DNA of 54,889 nt from Terriglobia bacterium (GCA_020073245.1 JAIQFQ010000022.1:1-54889); one strand, 5' to 3'; shown: positions 42,532-50,657, counted from the stretch's first letter. A program made the numbers and translations. Notes: generated by a model not told the origin, from the letters alone.

Positions 42532-42545
42532 TGTAAACGTTTACA
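42532..42545. promoter_or_regulatory. LacI-family operator at the regulator gene
   Basis: TGTAAACGTTTACA is a perfect 14-base palindrome with a central CG, located about 2-15 bases downstream of the predicted transcription start of the regulator gene. It implies negative autoregulation. The near-identical site at 26708-26721 links this gene to the GH94/GH1 pair. Confidence 0.9.
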
Positions 42546-42553
42546 CTAAATTC

Positions 42554-42582
42554 AATCTAAGCCCGGTCGGGCTCCATGTCAA
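42554..42582 (-). promoter_or_regulatory. Promoter of the LacI-family gene
   Basis: On the minus strand TTGACA (42577-42582) and TAGATT (42554-42559) are separated by exactly 17 bases, a strong sigma70-type promoter. The start point falls near 42547, immediately before the operator. Confidence 0.8.
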
Positions 42583-42740
42583 GAAGGTACGGCACCCCGC
42601 CTCGAACGCGCGTGGCGGGCGCCATCGGCGATGCTAACATGTTGCCAGTCAGATTATTACCTATTTCTGTTCCTGCTGCGGGCAGGACCTATCGGGTGCC
42701 GCCAGGGGGTGATAGGGACTCTCCGATGGGCCGGAGGCCG

Positions 42741-42746
42741 TACAAT
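42741..42746 (+). promoter_or_regulatory. TACAAT -10 box of the MscS-type gene
   Basis: TACAAT lies nine bases before the ATG at 42756, so transcription would start only about three bases before the start codon (near-leaderless mRNA). No clear -35 box is seen. Confidence 0.45.
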
Positions 42747-42755
42747 CCCCTCTCC

Positions 42756-44198
42756 ATGGGCAACCTGTTCATCGTGCTGGTCGGAGGGGTCGCACTCGCG
42801 ACCCTGGTTCTGGGTAGGCTGCTGCGCTCCCAGGTGGTGCGGCGCCTGGCCGGCGGCCTCGCCCTGCTGGTGGTCGCGGCGATTGCGCAATGGGTGGTGC
42901 GAGCGGCGCGCGCTGGCGGGACGTGGGACGAGTGGGCGGCCGTTCTCGTCCTGCTCGCCATCGGCTACCTTCTGATGAGGCTCGCGCTGCTGCTGGTGTT
43001 CGATTGGCTCCTCATCCGGCGCTTCGATATCAGGGTTCCGCGCCTCGCACGGGATGTCATCGCGCTGGTGCTCTACCTTCTCCTTGCGGCGGGGATCCTG
43101 CGTGCGGCCCTGGGGATCGAAGTCGGCACCCTTCTGAGCTCGGCGGCACTCCTGACCGTCGTCGTCGGGTTCGCGCTGCAGGAGACACTGGGTACGCTGC
43201 TGTCGGGGCTCGCCCTCACGTGGGAGCAGAAGTTGGTCGCCGGCTCGTGGGTGGAGATCGACGGCGTCGTTGGCGAGGTCCAGGAGTTGGGGTGGCGCTC
43301 GCTCGTGGTGCGTACCTCGCTCGGGGAGCGGGTGATGTTCTCCAACTCCCAGGTGGCGCGGGCACGGGCACGTCTGCTCGGCGAGGGCGACCAGCCGGTC
43401 GCCGTCCCCGTTCGAATCGGGGTCGGATACGAGGCCTCTCCGCACGCCGTCAAGGACGTCCTCGGCCGAGTGGCCGCCGGCCTGCCGCTGGTCTTGGCGC
43501 ACCCGGCGCCGAAGATCCTCACGCGCGAGTTCGCGGACAGCGCCGTCGTGTACGAGTGCAGGTTGTGGACGAGGGAGCCGTGGCGCGCGGCCGAGGTGAC
43601 CGACGGATTCCTGACACACGCCCATGCGGCGCTCGCTCGTGCGGGCATGGAGATCCCGTTCCCGCAGCGGAGCGTTCGGATGGTCGCGGGAAAGGCGGAA
43701 CCAGACCGCGTTGCGATGAGCCGGGACGCGCTGGAGCACAGTGAGCTGTTTACGGGCCTGCCCGAGAGCGCGGTCAGGCTGCTGGCAGGCACCGCGCGCT
43801 GGCAGGAGTTCGCTCCGGACGAAGCCGTAGTCCGCGAAGGCGAGGCGTCGCGCGCCCTCTTCGTCGTCGCCCGGGGTGAAGCAGTGGTGGAACGTGGGGG
43901 TGGGGAAATCGCCCGCGTCGGCGAGGGCGGGGTGTTCGGAGAGATGGCGTTCCTTTCCGGCGCGCCTCGCGCCGCGACGGTGCGAGCACGTACCGCTCTC
44001 GCCGTCGTCGAGGTGGACAGCCACGCCCTCGGCGCGCTGCTGTTCCACCAGAACGAGCTCGCGGAGGAGCTCGCCAGCCGGATGGTCGCCCGTCAGCAGG
44101 AGCTGACCGCGCGCGAAGCGATTGCTGCCGAGTCCCCAGGACGCAAGGGGCTCGCGGCCATCCTCCGTGAGCGCCTCCAGCGCCTCGTCGTGGGGTAG
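42756..44198 (+). CDS. MscS-family channel with cyclic-nucleotide-binding-type domain
   Basis: The 480-residue protein has four N-terminal membrane helices (residues about 5-125), then the MscS pore and beta domain signature (GFALQETLGTLLSGLALTWEQ, VGEVQELGWRSLVVRTSLGE, FSNSQVARA). The C-terminal 130 residues form a cyclic-nucleotide-binding-type domain (LFTGLPESAVRLLAG, VVREGEASRALFVVARGEA, FGEMAFLSGAPRAATV). It would open in response to membrane tension, possibly modulated by a nucleotide; similar fusions are known as bacterial CNG channels that respond weakly to tension. The start at 42756 is chosen because it begins the first membrane helix and fits the TACAAT box; 42726 is an alternative. 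It is divergent from the regulator. Confidence 0.88.
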   Translation: MGNLFIVLVGGVALATLVLGRLLRSQVVRRLAGGLALLVVAAIAQWVVRAARAGGTWDEWAAVLVLLAIGYLLMRLALLLVFDWLLIRRFDIRVPRLARDVIALVLYLLLAAGILRAALGIEVGTLLSSAALLTVVVGFALQETLGTLLSGLALTWEQKLVAGSWVEIDGVVGEVQELGWRSLVVRTSLGERVMFSNSQVARARARLLGEGDQPVAVPVRIGVGYEASPHAVKDVLGRVAAGLPLVLAHPAPKILTREFADSAVVYECRLWTREPWRAAEVTDGFLTHAHAALARAGMEIPFPQRSVRMVAGKAEPDRVAMSRDALEHSELFTGLPESAVRLLAGTARWQEFAPDEAVVREGEASRALFVVARGEAVVERGGGEIARVGEGGVFGEMAFLSGAPRAATVRARTALAVVEVDSHALGALLFHQNELAEELASRMVARQQELTAREAIAAESPGRKGLAAILRERLQRLVVG

Positions 44199-44238
44199 TG
44201 CACCTTCAGCGTGCTGGGCTCAGGCACGCCGAGGCGGG

Positions 44239-44267
44239 CTGCCGGCCTGCCCCGACGCACCTACAAT
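44239..44267 (+). promoter_or_regulatory. Promoter of the GT-C-like gene, probably leaderless
   Basis: CTGCCG (44239-44244) and TACAAT (44262-44267) are 17 bases apart. The -10 box ends six bases before the ATG at 44274, placing the transcription start at or beside the A of the start codon; no ribosome-binding site is present. Confidence 0.5.
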
Positions 44268-44273
44268 GCAACC

Positions 44274-45803
44274 ATGGACCATAGCACCGAGATCGTCACG
44301 AAGGGTGTGCTCTGCCTCATCGCCCTGGCTGCGATCCTCTGGCGCCACCGGCGCTCGTGCCCGCTGCCGCGAGAGAGGGCTGGCCAGCTCCTCGGCATAG
44401 CGGCGGCGGTCGCGGTCGCGGCGTGGTTCAACTTCGGGCTGTTTCACGGGGCCGGTTTCGTCCACTACTGGGAGCAGTTTCACTACTTCCTCGGCTCGAA
44501 GTACTTCTCCGAGCTCGGCTACGACGGGCTCTACGTTGCTTCGATGGCGGCACAGCAGGAGAGCTCGCCGCAGCTGGCGATTCAGCCTTTCATCCGCGAC
44601 CTGCGCACCAACACGGTGGTGCCGCCGCATTCGGTTCCGGAGCACAAGGCCGAGGTCCGCGGTCGATTCTCCGCCGCACGCTGGCGGGCGTTCGTCGCGG
44701 ATAACCAGCACTTTCTCGAGTCCAACGATCTCGACTATCTGAGACAGATCCGCACCGACCACGGCTACAACCCGACTCCGACGTGGACATTCGTCGCCCG
44801 CCTCGCCGACAGCCTCTTGCCCGCCAGCCGGGCCAACCTCGAACTCCTGGGAGCTCTCGACCCGATCCTGCTGATCCTGATGTTCATCGTCGTGTTCAAG
44901 ACGTACGGAAGCCGGATCGGGTGTGTCGCTCTGATCCTGTTCGGGTTGGGCTACGCGTGGCGCTTCGACTGGGTCGGCGGCGCGTTCCTGCGCCAGGACT
45001 GGCTTGCTGCGGTCGTGATCGGTATCTGCGCGCTGAGACGGGGGCGCTTTGCGCTCGCCGGTGGCCTGTTTGCGTACGCCACGATGGTACGCATCTTCCC
45101 TGTCCTTTTCGTGTTCGGCCTCGTGGTCCTGGCCGTTCGTGGGGTCGTGCGGCGAGAGAGTCTGCGTTGGGCGCTGCACTTCGCTGGGGGCTTCGCGCTT
45201 TCCCTTCTGTTGTGTTTCGCGGCGGGCTGCCTGACCGGCCGCGGCGCGGGCGCCTGGCCGGAATTCGCGCGCAACCTGGCGAAGCACCAGGGCACCTGGC
45301 TCACCAACAACGTCGGGAGCAAGAACCTGGTCCTGTACGGTCCGGAAACGGTGAGCCGCCAGATGGTCGACTTCACGATTCCGGAACCGTGGAGCCTGTG
45401 GCAGGTGCACATGGACCGGCTGCAACGCGAGCGCATCGGGGCTGTCTTCGCGCTTGCGTTTGCCATGCTTGCGTTGGTCTCGGTTGCCGCATGGCGCTCA
45501 CCGCCCGATGAGGCTGCAGTGCTTGGCCCCGCCGCGGTCTTCGCCGCGGTGGTGCTCACCTGCTACTACTGGGTCATGCTCGTCGCGGTCCCACTCCGGC
45601 GGGGCAGCTCGGCCGCCGTGGGTGTGCTGCTGGTGAGTTTGGGGCTCTACGGCCTCGACCTCGTCACGCCCTCGTTCGAGATGATCTACGGAGCGATGTC
45701 CTGGGCGCTCGCGGTCCTCTTCCTGGTGTGGATGGCGCCCGATCTCGCCGCGACCGTCCGGGGTTGGCGTGCATCCTCGGGGCGGCGTGCCCGGGTGGCC
45801 TGA
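44274..45803 (+). CDS. Polytopic membrane protein, GT-C-like glycosyltransferase candidate
   Basis: The 509-residue protein has ten or more hydrophobic helices, with a large loop after the second (residues about 60-185) containing YWEQFHYFLGSKYFSELGYDGLY. This pattern, with acidic and aromatic residues in the first extracytoplasmic loop, resembles GT-C lipid-linked-sugar transferases (GT87/DUF2029-like), but the match is general rather than diagnostic. Other segments, WVGGAFLRQDWLAAVVIG and GSKNLVLYGPETVSRQ, are not known to me. The start at 44274 agrees with a TACAAT box six bases upstream. The next gene is a methyltransferase with its own promoter-like box. Confidence 0.65.
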   Translation: MDHSTEIVTKGVLCLIALAAILWRHRRSCPLPRERAGQLLGIAAAVAVAAWFNFGLFHGAGFVHYWEQFHYFLGSKYFSELGYDGLYVASMAAQQESSPQLAIQPFIRDLRTNTVVPPHSVPEHKAEVRGRFSAARWRAFVADNQHFLESNDLDYLRQIRTDHGYNPTPTWTFVARLADSLLPASRANLELLGALDPILLILMFIVVFKTYGSRIGCVALILFGLGYAWRFDWVGGAFLRQDWLAAVVIGICALRRGRFALAGGLFAYATMVRIFPVLFVFGLVVLAVRGVVRRESLRWALHFAGGFALSLLLCFAAGCLTGRGAGAWPEFARNLAKHQGTWLTNNVGSKNLVLYGPETVSRQMVDFTIPEPWSLWQVHMDRLQRERIGAVFALAFAMLALVSVAAWRSPPDEAAVLGPAAVFAAVVLTCYYWVMLVAVPLRRGSSAAVGVLLVSLGLYGLDLVTPSFEMIYGAMSWALAVLFLVWMAPDLAATVRGWRASSGRRARVA

Positions 45804-45901
45804 CCGGCGACCGCAGGCACGCCGGCGACGTGAGTGAAGACTGGCGCACACCCCTCCAGGTCGCGCATCGCGCCCGACCCCTGCGGATGGATCCGGTCCT
45901 G

Positions 45902-45907
45902 TACAAT
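45902..45907 (+). promoter_or_regulatory. TACAAT -10 box of the methyltransferase gene
   Basis: TACAAT lies 29 bases before the ATG at 45937, a normal distance for a short leader with its own GGAACGGGAG ribosome-binding site. No clear -35 box is visible. Confidence 0.4.
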
Positions 45908-45936
45908 CGCCGCCCGGGGATCCGGAACGGGAGCAC

Positions 45937-46680
45937 ATGGATCGAGAGCAACTCGCGAGCGAGGTGGCCAGCATCCGCTGGTGGCACACCATCGACCTCG
46001 GAAACGGCATCGTTACCCCCGGCGTGGACGACTCACGGGCTAAGCTCGACTTCGTCCGGATGCCGGCGGACCTGAGTGGTCGCTCGGTGCTCGACGTAGG
46101 GGCATGGGATGGGTTCTTCTCGTTCGAGGCCGAGCGCCGCGGCGCTCGGCGCGTGCTCGCGACCGACTCGTTCTCCTGGGGTGAAGGTGGGTGGGGGAGC
46201 AAGCAGGGGTTCGAACTGGCGCGGCGTGCGCTCGGCTCCCGGGTCGAGGATCGCGACATTGATGTCCTCGATCTCTCACCGGAGGCGGTCGGCGTCTTCG
46301 ACGAGGTGCTCTTCCTCGGGGTCCTCTACCACATGCGCGACCCGCTCCTCGCCCTCGAGAAAGTGGCCAGCGTGACGGGGCAGCGGCTCATCCTCGAGAC
46401 GCACATCGAGCTCGCGCAATCCAAGAAACCGGTCATGGTGTTCTTCCCCGCCCAGGAACTCGCCGACGATGCCACCAACTGGTGGGGACCAAACCCCGCG
46501 GCGGTCGAGGCGATGCTGAGGGCGGTCGGCTTCCGCCGCGTCGAGTGCGTGGCAAGCCAGCTGCGGCGGTCCTCGCTGCCGGCGCGCCTGGCGCACGGAA
46601 CCTACAACATGCTCACGAAGGGCTGGTCGCTGTTCGAAACCCAGGGGTACGGCCGGATGGCGTTTCACGCCTGGAAGTGA
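45937..46680 (+). CDS. CmoB-like SAM-dependent methyltransferase (DUF1698 group)
   Basis: The 247-residue protein has the class I SAM fold. Motif I is VLDVGAWDGFFSFEAERRG, followed by an acidic residue at ATDSFSW, and motif IV is FDEVLFLGVLYHMRDPLLAL. The opening IRWWHTIDLGNGIVTPG is the hallmark of the CmoB/DUF1698 group, which includes the tRNA U34 carboxymethyltransferase CmoB and several secondary-metabolite or glycan methyltransferases. CmoB itself is about 320 residues with an extra N-terminal domain, missing here, so another substrate is likely. Neighbouring larE and the GT-C-like gene give no clear pathway. Confidence 0.85.
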   Translation: MDREQLASEVASIRWWHTIDLGNGIVTPGVDDSRAKLDFVRMPADLSGRSVLDVGAWDGFFSFEAERRGARRVLATDSFSWGEGGWGSKQGFELARRALGSRVEDRDIDVLDLSPEAVGVFDEVLFLGVLYHMRDPLLALEKVASVTGQRLILETHIELAQSKKPVMVFFPAQELADDATNWWGPNPAAVEAMLRAVGFRRVECVASQLRRSSLPARLAHGTYNMLTKGWSLFETQGYGRMAFHAWK

Positions 46681-46787
46681 GCCGGGTGACCCGCGTTGGG
46701 AACGGAACGGCCGGGTTCGGAGGTTGTGATGTCCGTGAGGAAGCTGACCCCTCGGGGTGACCGGCCTCGGTGTCGGGAGTCGTTCGC

Positions 46788-47618
46788 ATGAACGCGGGCG
46801 GCGACATCGAACGCCTGGTCGCCCACCTGGTGCCGCTCGGGAGCGCCGTCGTCGCCTACTCCGGAGGCGCGGATTCCGCGCTCGTGGCGTGGGCGGCGCA
46901 TGCGGCGCTCGGCGCTCGCGCCCTGGCGGTAACCGCCCGCTCCGAGAGCCTCGCACAGCACGAGGCCGAGGCGGCGCGGGGGCTGGCGCGACACATCGGG
47001 ATCATCCACGAGGAGATCAGTTACTCCGAACTCGCGATCTCGGGGTACGCGGACAACCCCCCGGACCGATGCTACCTCTGCAAGGGCGAGCTGTTCCGGC
47101 GCCTCGCGACGATCGCTCGCGAGCGCGGCTTGGCCGTCGTTCTGGACGGAACCAACGTCGACGACGAGGGCGACTATCGACCCGGCCGGCGCGCCGGCGT
47201 GGAGCTCGCGGTGCGCTCTCCGCTGGCTGAGATCGGGCTCGGCAAGGCCGCAGTCCGGGAGGCTCTGAAAGCGCTCTCCCTGCCCGTCTGGGACAAGCCG
47301 TCGAGCCCGTGCCTCTCCTCGCGCGTGCCGTACGGCGAGCCGATCACCCGCGAGAAGCTGGAACAGATCGCTCGCGCCGAGGCCGCGCTTAGGGAGCTAG
47401 GGTTTCGGGAGCTCCGGGTGCGCCACCACGGCAGCACCGCTCGAATCGAGCTGCCGAAGGCCGAGATGGCGCGGGTGCTCTCAGACGGCCTCGCGGACGA
47501 GATCGTGGCGCGGGTGCGGAACGCAGGGTTCGCGTTCGTCGCTCTCGACCTCGAGGGGCTGCGTTCGGGCTCCCTGAACCGCCTGCTCCCCACCGCCAAG
47601 TCGACAGTTGACAGTTGA
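46788..47618 (+). CDS. larE: LarE sacrificial sulfur transferase
   Basis: The 276-residue protein has the PP-loop ATPase motif AYSGGADSALVAWAA, the RCYLCKGELF segment and the sacrificial cysteine motif SPCLSSRVPYG (Cys175, matching Cys176 of the Lactobacillus enzyme). LarE adenylates and sulfurates pyridinium-3,5-biscarboxylic acid mononucleotide to build the nickel-pincer cofactor of lactate racemase and related enzymes. larB and larC are not in the window. ATG at 46788 is used; GTG at 46770 is possible. The last codons and the stop (TGA 47616-47618) are made of heptamer repeat sequence, so the true C-terminus may have been altered by the repeat. Confidence 0.9.
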   Translation: MNAGGDIERLVAHLVPLGSAVVAYSGGADSALVAWAAHAALGARALAVTARSESLAQHEAEAARGLARHIGIIHEEISYSELAISGYADNPPDRCYLCKGELFRRLATIARERGLAVVLDGTNVDDEGDYRPGRRAGVELAVRSPLAEIGLGKAAVREALKALSLPVWDKPSSPCLSSRVPYGEPITREKLEQIARAEAALRELGFRELRVRHHGSTARIELPKAEMARVLSDGLADEIVARVRNAGFAFVALDLEGLRSGSLNRLLPTAKSTVDS

Positions 47619-47624
47619 CAGCTA
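47604..47624 (+). repeat. Heptamer tandem repeat at the end of larE
   Basis: Three 7-base units (GACAGTT, GACAGTT, GACAGCT) run through the last codons and stop of larE into the intergenic region. Related GTTGAC units follow. Confidence 0.8.
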
Positions 47625-47627
47625 AAG

Positions 47628-47748
47628 TTGACCGTCGAAAGTCAGAACTCGAAAGTGAAAAGCGCGTTGCCGACGCCTGTTGACCACCGGTGAACCGGGC
47701 GGGTGCGGGCTTTGGACTTTCGACCTTGAACTCTCGACTTTCAACTCT
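47628..47748. repeat. Dispersed repeat in inverted arrangement before nuoA
   Basis: The right arm (47715-47748), read on the minus strand, is AGTTGAAAGTCGAGAGTTCAA followed by GGTCGAAAG, nearly the same as 48793-48822. The left arm (47628-47664, containing CGTCGAAAGTCAGAACTCGAA) is a weaker copy in the opposite direction, so the RNA could fold into a long imperfect hairpin. The gap between larE and nuoA holds only this repeat and GT-rich DNA. Confidence 0.7.
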
Positions 47749-47889
47749 GAGCTGGCCGGTGGGTGGGCAGAAGCTGGTGGCTGGGTGGGTGGACAGGGGA
47801 GAGTTCTCGCCGGAGACTGACGCTCAAAATCCCTTGAATTAGTTGACTTTGTGAGGCGTGACGGTATGATGACCCGCCGGGGAGGGGGA

Positions 47890-48246
47890 GTGAACCTCTA
47901 TATACCCATCCTGCTGTTCGTCGTCATCGCCATCGCGTTCCCGATCGTGACGCTCGCAATCGCCAAGCTCATCAGTGCTGGCCGATACGACCCAATCAAG
48001 GTCGAACCGTACGAGTGCGGCAACCCGATCACGAGCGAGGCGCGCGACCATCGGTTCTCGGTGCGCTTCTACCTGATCGCCGTTCTCTTCGTCGTGTTCG
48101 ACGTCGAGACCGTGTTCCTGTTTCCGTGGGCGGTGATGTTCCGCAAGCTCGCGCTCTTCGGGTTCGTCGAGATGCTCGTGTTCCTGGGCATCCTCGTGGT
48201 CGGGTACGTGTACGCCTGGCGGCGGGGAGCGCTGCAATGGGTCTGA
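47890..48246 (+). CDS. nuoA: NADH-quinone oxidoreductase subunit A
   Basis: The 118-residue protein has three membrane helices and the conserved loop [15 protein letters not shown] between helices 1 and 2, with the complex I subunit ND3/NuoA Cys. [13 protein letters not shown] in helix 2 is also diagnostic. The GTG start at 47890 directly follows GGGGAGGGGGA and gives the standard N-terminus [12 protein letters not shown] codons at 47866 and 47869 would add charged residues. It overlaps nuoB by 10 bases and begins the complex I operon. It sits in the membrane arm near the quinone site. Confidence 0.95.
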   Translation: MNLYIPILLFVVIAIAFPIVTLAIAKLISAGRYDPIKVEPYECGNPITSEARDHRFSVRFYLIAVLFVVFDVETVFLFPWAVMFRKLALFGFVEMLVFLGILVVGYVYAWRRGALQWV

Positions 48247-48722
48247 TCGAGGATCGTTTCGATCCCAACATCCTGACCACGAGCTACGACACCGTCATCA
48301 ACTGGGCGCGGCGCGGCTCGGTGTGGCCGCTCCAGTTCGGCCTCGCCTGCTGCGCAATCGAGATGATGGCGGCGATGGACCCGCGGTTCGACCTTTCCCG
48401 ATTCGGGATGGAGGTCTTCCGCGGCACGCCCCGTCAGGCGGACCTCATGCTCGTGGCGGGCACCGTGACCGAGAAGATGGCGCCCATCGTCACGCGCCTC
48501 TACCACCAGATGGCCGAGCCCAAGTGGGTCCTCGCCATGGGGTCATGCGCGACCTGCGGCGGCCCATACAAGACCTATGCGGTGACCCAGGGCGTCGACA
48601 GGCTCATCCCTGTCGACGTTTACGTACCAGGGTGCCCGCCTCGGCCCGAAGCCCTCATTTACGGTCTGATGCAGCTCCAGCGCAAGATCGACCGCATGAC
48701 CATCGCCAAGAAGGCGGTCTGA
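48237..48722 (+). CDS. nuoB: NADH-quinone oxidoreductase subunit B
   Basis: The 161-residue subunit holds the ligands of Fe-S cluster N2: the double Cys in [11 protein letters not shown], the Cys in [11 protein letters not shown] and the Cys in [12 protein letters not shown]. It passes electrons from the peripheral arm to quinone next to NuoD. The start overlaps the end of nuoA. The 169 bases between nuoB and nuoC contain heptamer and dispersed repeats instead of the usual tight spacing. Confidence 0.96.
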   Translation: MGLIEDRFDPNILTTSYDTVINWARRGSVWPLQFGLACCAIEMMAAMDPRFDLSRFGMEVFRGTPRQADLMLVAGTVTEKMAPIVTRLYHQMAEPKWVLAMGSCATCGGPYKTYAVTQGVDRLIPVDVYVPGCPPRPEALIYGLMQLQRKIDRMTIAKKAV

Positions 48723-48774
48723 GCGCGATGCCTCGGTTGGGCCTAAGAACAACCGCCCTGCGGTGGGGACGAGT

Positions 48775-48871
48775 CGACAGACGACAGACGACAGTTGAAA
48801 GTCGAAGGTTCAAAGTCGAAAGCAAAGACCCCGATACCTTGGCTTTCTACTTTCGACTCTCAACTTTTGAC
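48775..48871. repeat. Heptamer repeat and hairpin-forming dispersed repeat between nuoB and nuoC
   Basis: Three copies of a 7-base unit (CGACAGA, CGACAGA, CGACAGT) at 48775-48795 run into the dispersed repeat at 48793-48822. An inverted partner lies at 48843-48871, so the transcript could fold into an imperfect hairpin of about 30 base pairs. The nuoC ribosome-binding site AGGAGG follows at 48881. Confidence 0.75.
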
Positions 48872-48891
48872 GTGCTTATCAGGAGGCAGCC

Positions 48892-49524
48892 TTGAGCGAT
48901 CAGCAGAACGTACCGCCCCAGGCGCCGTCAGCGCCCCAGGCCCCCGCAGCGCCGAAAGCGCCCTGGGAGGAGAAGCCCGTCACCCCCGTCCCGCAGGACG
49001 CTCGCGACCACGCCCTCGTGAGGGAGATCGTTGCAGTCCTTCCCGACGTTGTTCTCGAGGCGGTCGAGTTCGCTGGCCAGATCACGGCGACCGTCCCGTG
49101 CGCGCGGATCGGCGAGGTGTGCCGGACCTGCAAGGAGCGCCTCGGATACTCGTTCCTCGTCGACCTCACGGCGGTCGACTGGCAGGAGCGGCCGCAGGGA
49201 CGCTTCGACGTCGTCTACTGGGTGCACCGGTTCTCGGATTCCAAGCGCCTCCGGCTCAAGGTGAACGTCGCCGAAGGGGTGGAGGTCCCCTCCGTCACGG
49301 GTGTGTGGAAAGTCGCCAACTGGATGGAGCGCGAGGTGTTCGACATGTTCGGCATCTACTTCTCGGACCACCCGAACCTCGAGCGCATCCTGACCTGGGA
49401 GGGGTTCAACGGCCACCCGTTGCGGAAGGACTTTCCCATCGAGGGTATCGACACGGGCGCCGCGGTCTACCCGGAGGTCTACCCGCCCGGTGGCGGCCCG
49501 GTGGCCGGTGGGGAGGGGGAGTGA
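48892..49524 (+). CDS. nuoC: NADH-quinone oxidoreductase subunit C
   Basis: The 210-residue 30-kDa-type subunit contains the family signature in [19 protein letters not shown] and [23 protein letters not shown]. It is part of the peripheral arm, next to NuoD; here C and D are separate genes. The TTG start at 48892 is supported by AGGAGG. The first 35 residues are rich in Pro and Ala (an unconserved extension), and the C-terminus is Gly-rich. The stop overlaps the nuoD start (TGATG). Confidence 0.95.
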   Translation: MSDQQNVPPQAPSAPQAPAAPKAPWEEKPVTPVPQDARDHALVREIVAVLPDVVLEAVEFAGQITATVPCARIGEVCRTCKERLGYSFLVDLTAVDWQERPQGRFDVVYWVHRFSDSKRLRLKVNVAEGVEVPSVTGVWKVANWMEREVFDMFGIYFSDHPNLERILTWEGFNGHPLRKDFPIEGIDTGAAVYPEVYPPGGGPVAGGEGE

Positions 49525-50648
49525 TGGGCAACCTCGAGGCGATGAAACCCTTCCCCGACAGCGAGGAGATGGAGATCTCATTCGGCCCGCAGCACCCCGC
49601 CACTCACGGCGTGCTGCGGGTGATGGTCAAGCTCGACGGCGAGCGGATCGTGGACGCCAAGCCCGTCATCGGCTACCTGCATCGAGGCACCGAGAAGATC
49701 TTCGAGCGCGAGACGTACAACGGCGCGATCCCGCACACCGACCGGATGGACTACACCGCCGCCGCGACCAACAACCAGGGGCTGGTGGGCGCCGTGGAGA
49801 AGATGATGGGGATCACCGTGCCGCCGCGCGCGGCGTACATTCGGATGATCCTCGCGGAGCTGCAGCGCATCGCGTCCCATACCATCTGGCTCGGCACCCA
49901 CGCGCTCGACATCGGAGCCCAGTCGCCTTTCTTCTACACCTTCGAGGAGCGGGAGAAGATCCTGGACCTCTACGAGGAGTACTGCGGTGCGCGCCTGACG
50001 CTGAACGCGATGCGGGTCGGTGGCCAACCGTACGATCTCCCGGAGGGTTGGAGCGGCCGCTGCCGCACCTTCATCGACCAGTTCCCCGCCCGCATCGCCG
50101 AGTGGGAGCGCCTGCTGACGACAAACCGCATCTGGAAGCTGCGCACGGTTGGCGTCGGGGTGATCTCGGCCGAGAACGCGGTCGAGTGGGGGCTGACGGG
50201 ACCGCCGCTGCGCGGCTCGGGCGTCAAGTGGGACATCCGCAAGGTGTTCCCCTACGATCACTACGATGACATCGATTTCGAGATCCCGATCGGGGGCAAC
50301 GGCGACACCTACGACCGCTACCTCGTCCGCATGGAGGAGATGCGCCAGTCGGTGCGGATCGTCCAACAGTGCCTGGCCAGGTTGCCCGAGGGTCCCGTCA
50401 TGGCCAAGGTCCCGAAGGTCATCAAGCCGCCCAAGGGCGAGCTCTACTTCTCGGTCGAGGGCCCAAAGGGCGAACTCGGCTACTACGTCGTGTCCGAGGG
50501 CGGCGCCAACCCGTACCGCCTACACGTGCGTCCCGCCTGCTTCATCAACCTGCAGGCTCTCCCCGAGATGGTGCGTGGTCAGCTCGTGGCCGACCTCATC
50601 GCCGTGATCGGCACCCTCGACATCGTGCTCGGCGAGATCGATCGGTAG
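49524..50648 (+). CDS. nuoD: NADH-quinone oxidoreductase subunit D
   Basis: The 374-residue 49-kDa-type subunit shows the standard features: FGPQHPATHGVLRVM, PVIGYLHRGTEKIFE, YNGAIPHTDRMDYTAA, LQRIASHTIWLGTHALDIGA and the C-terminal VLGEIDR. It forms the quinone pocket with NuoB. The ATG shares a base with the nuoC stop. It is followed by nuoH, not by nuoE, F and G as in many operons. Confidence 0.97.
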   Translation: MGNLEAMKPFPDSEEMEISFGPQHPATHGVLRVMVKLDGERIVDAKPVIGYLHRGTEKIFERETYNGAIPHTDRMDYTAAATNNQGLVGAVEKMMGITVPPRAAYIRMILAELQRIASHTIWLGTHALDIGAQSPFFYTFEEREKILDLYEEYCGARLTLNAMRVGGQPYDLPEGWSGRCRTFIDQFPARIAEWERLLTTNRIWKLRTVGVGVISAENAVEWGLTGPPLRGSGVKWDIRKVFPYDHYDDIDFEIPIGGNGDTYDRYLVRMEEMRQSVRIVQQCLARLPEGPVMAKVPKVIKPPKGELYFSVEGPKGELGYYVVSEGGANPYRLHVRPACFINLQALPEMVRGQLVADLIAVIGTLDIVLGEIDR

Positions 50649-50657
50649 GGGAAGGCG

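Noticed and set aside
47604..48871. Repeats considered as a CRISPR array
   Set aside because: Units are 7 bases or single 30-base copies in inverted orientation, without regularly spaced unique spacers or cas genes.
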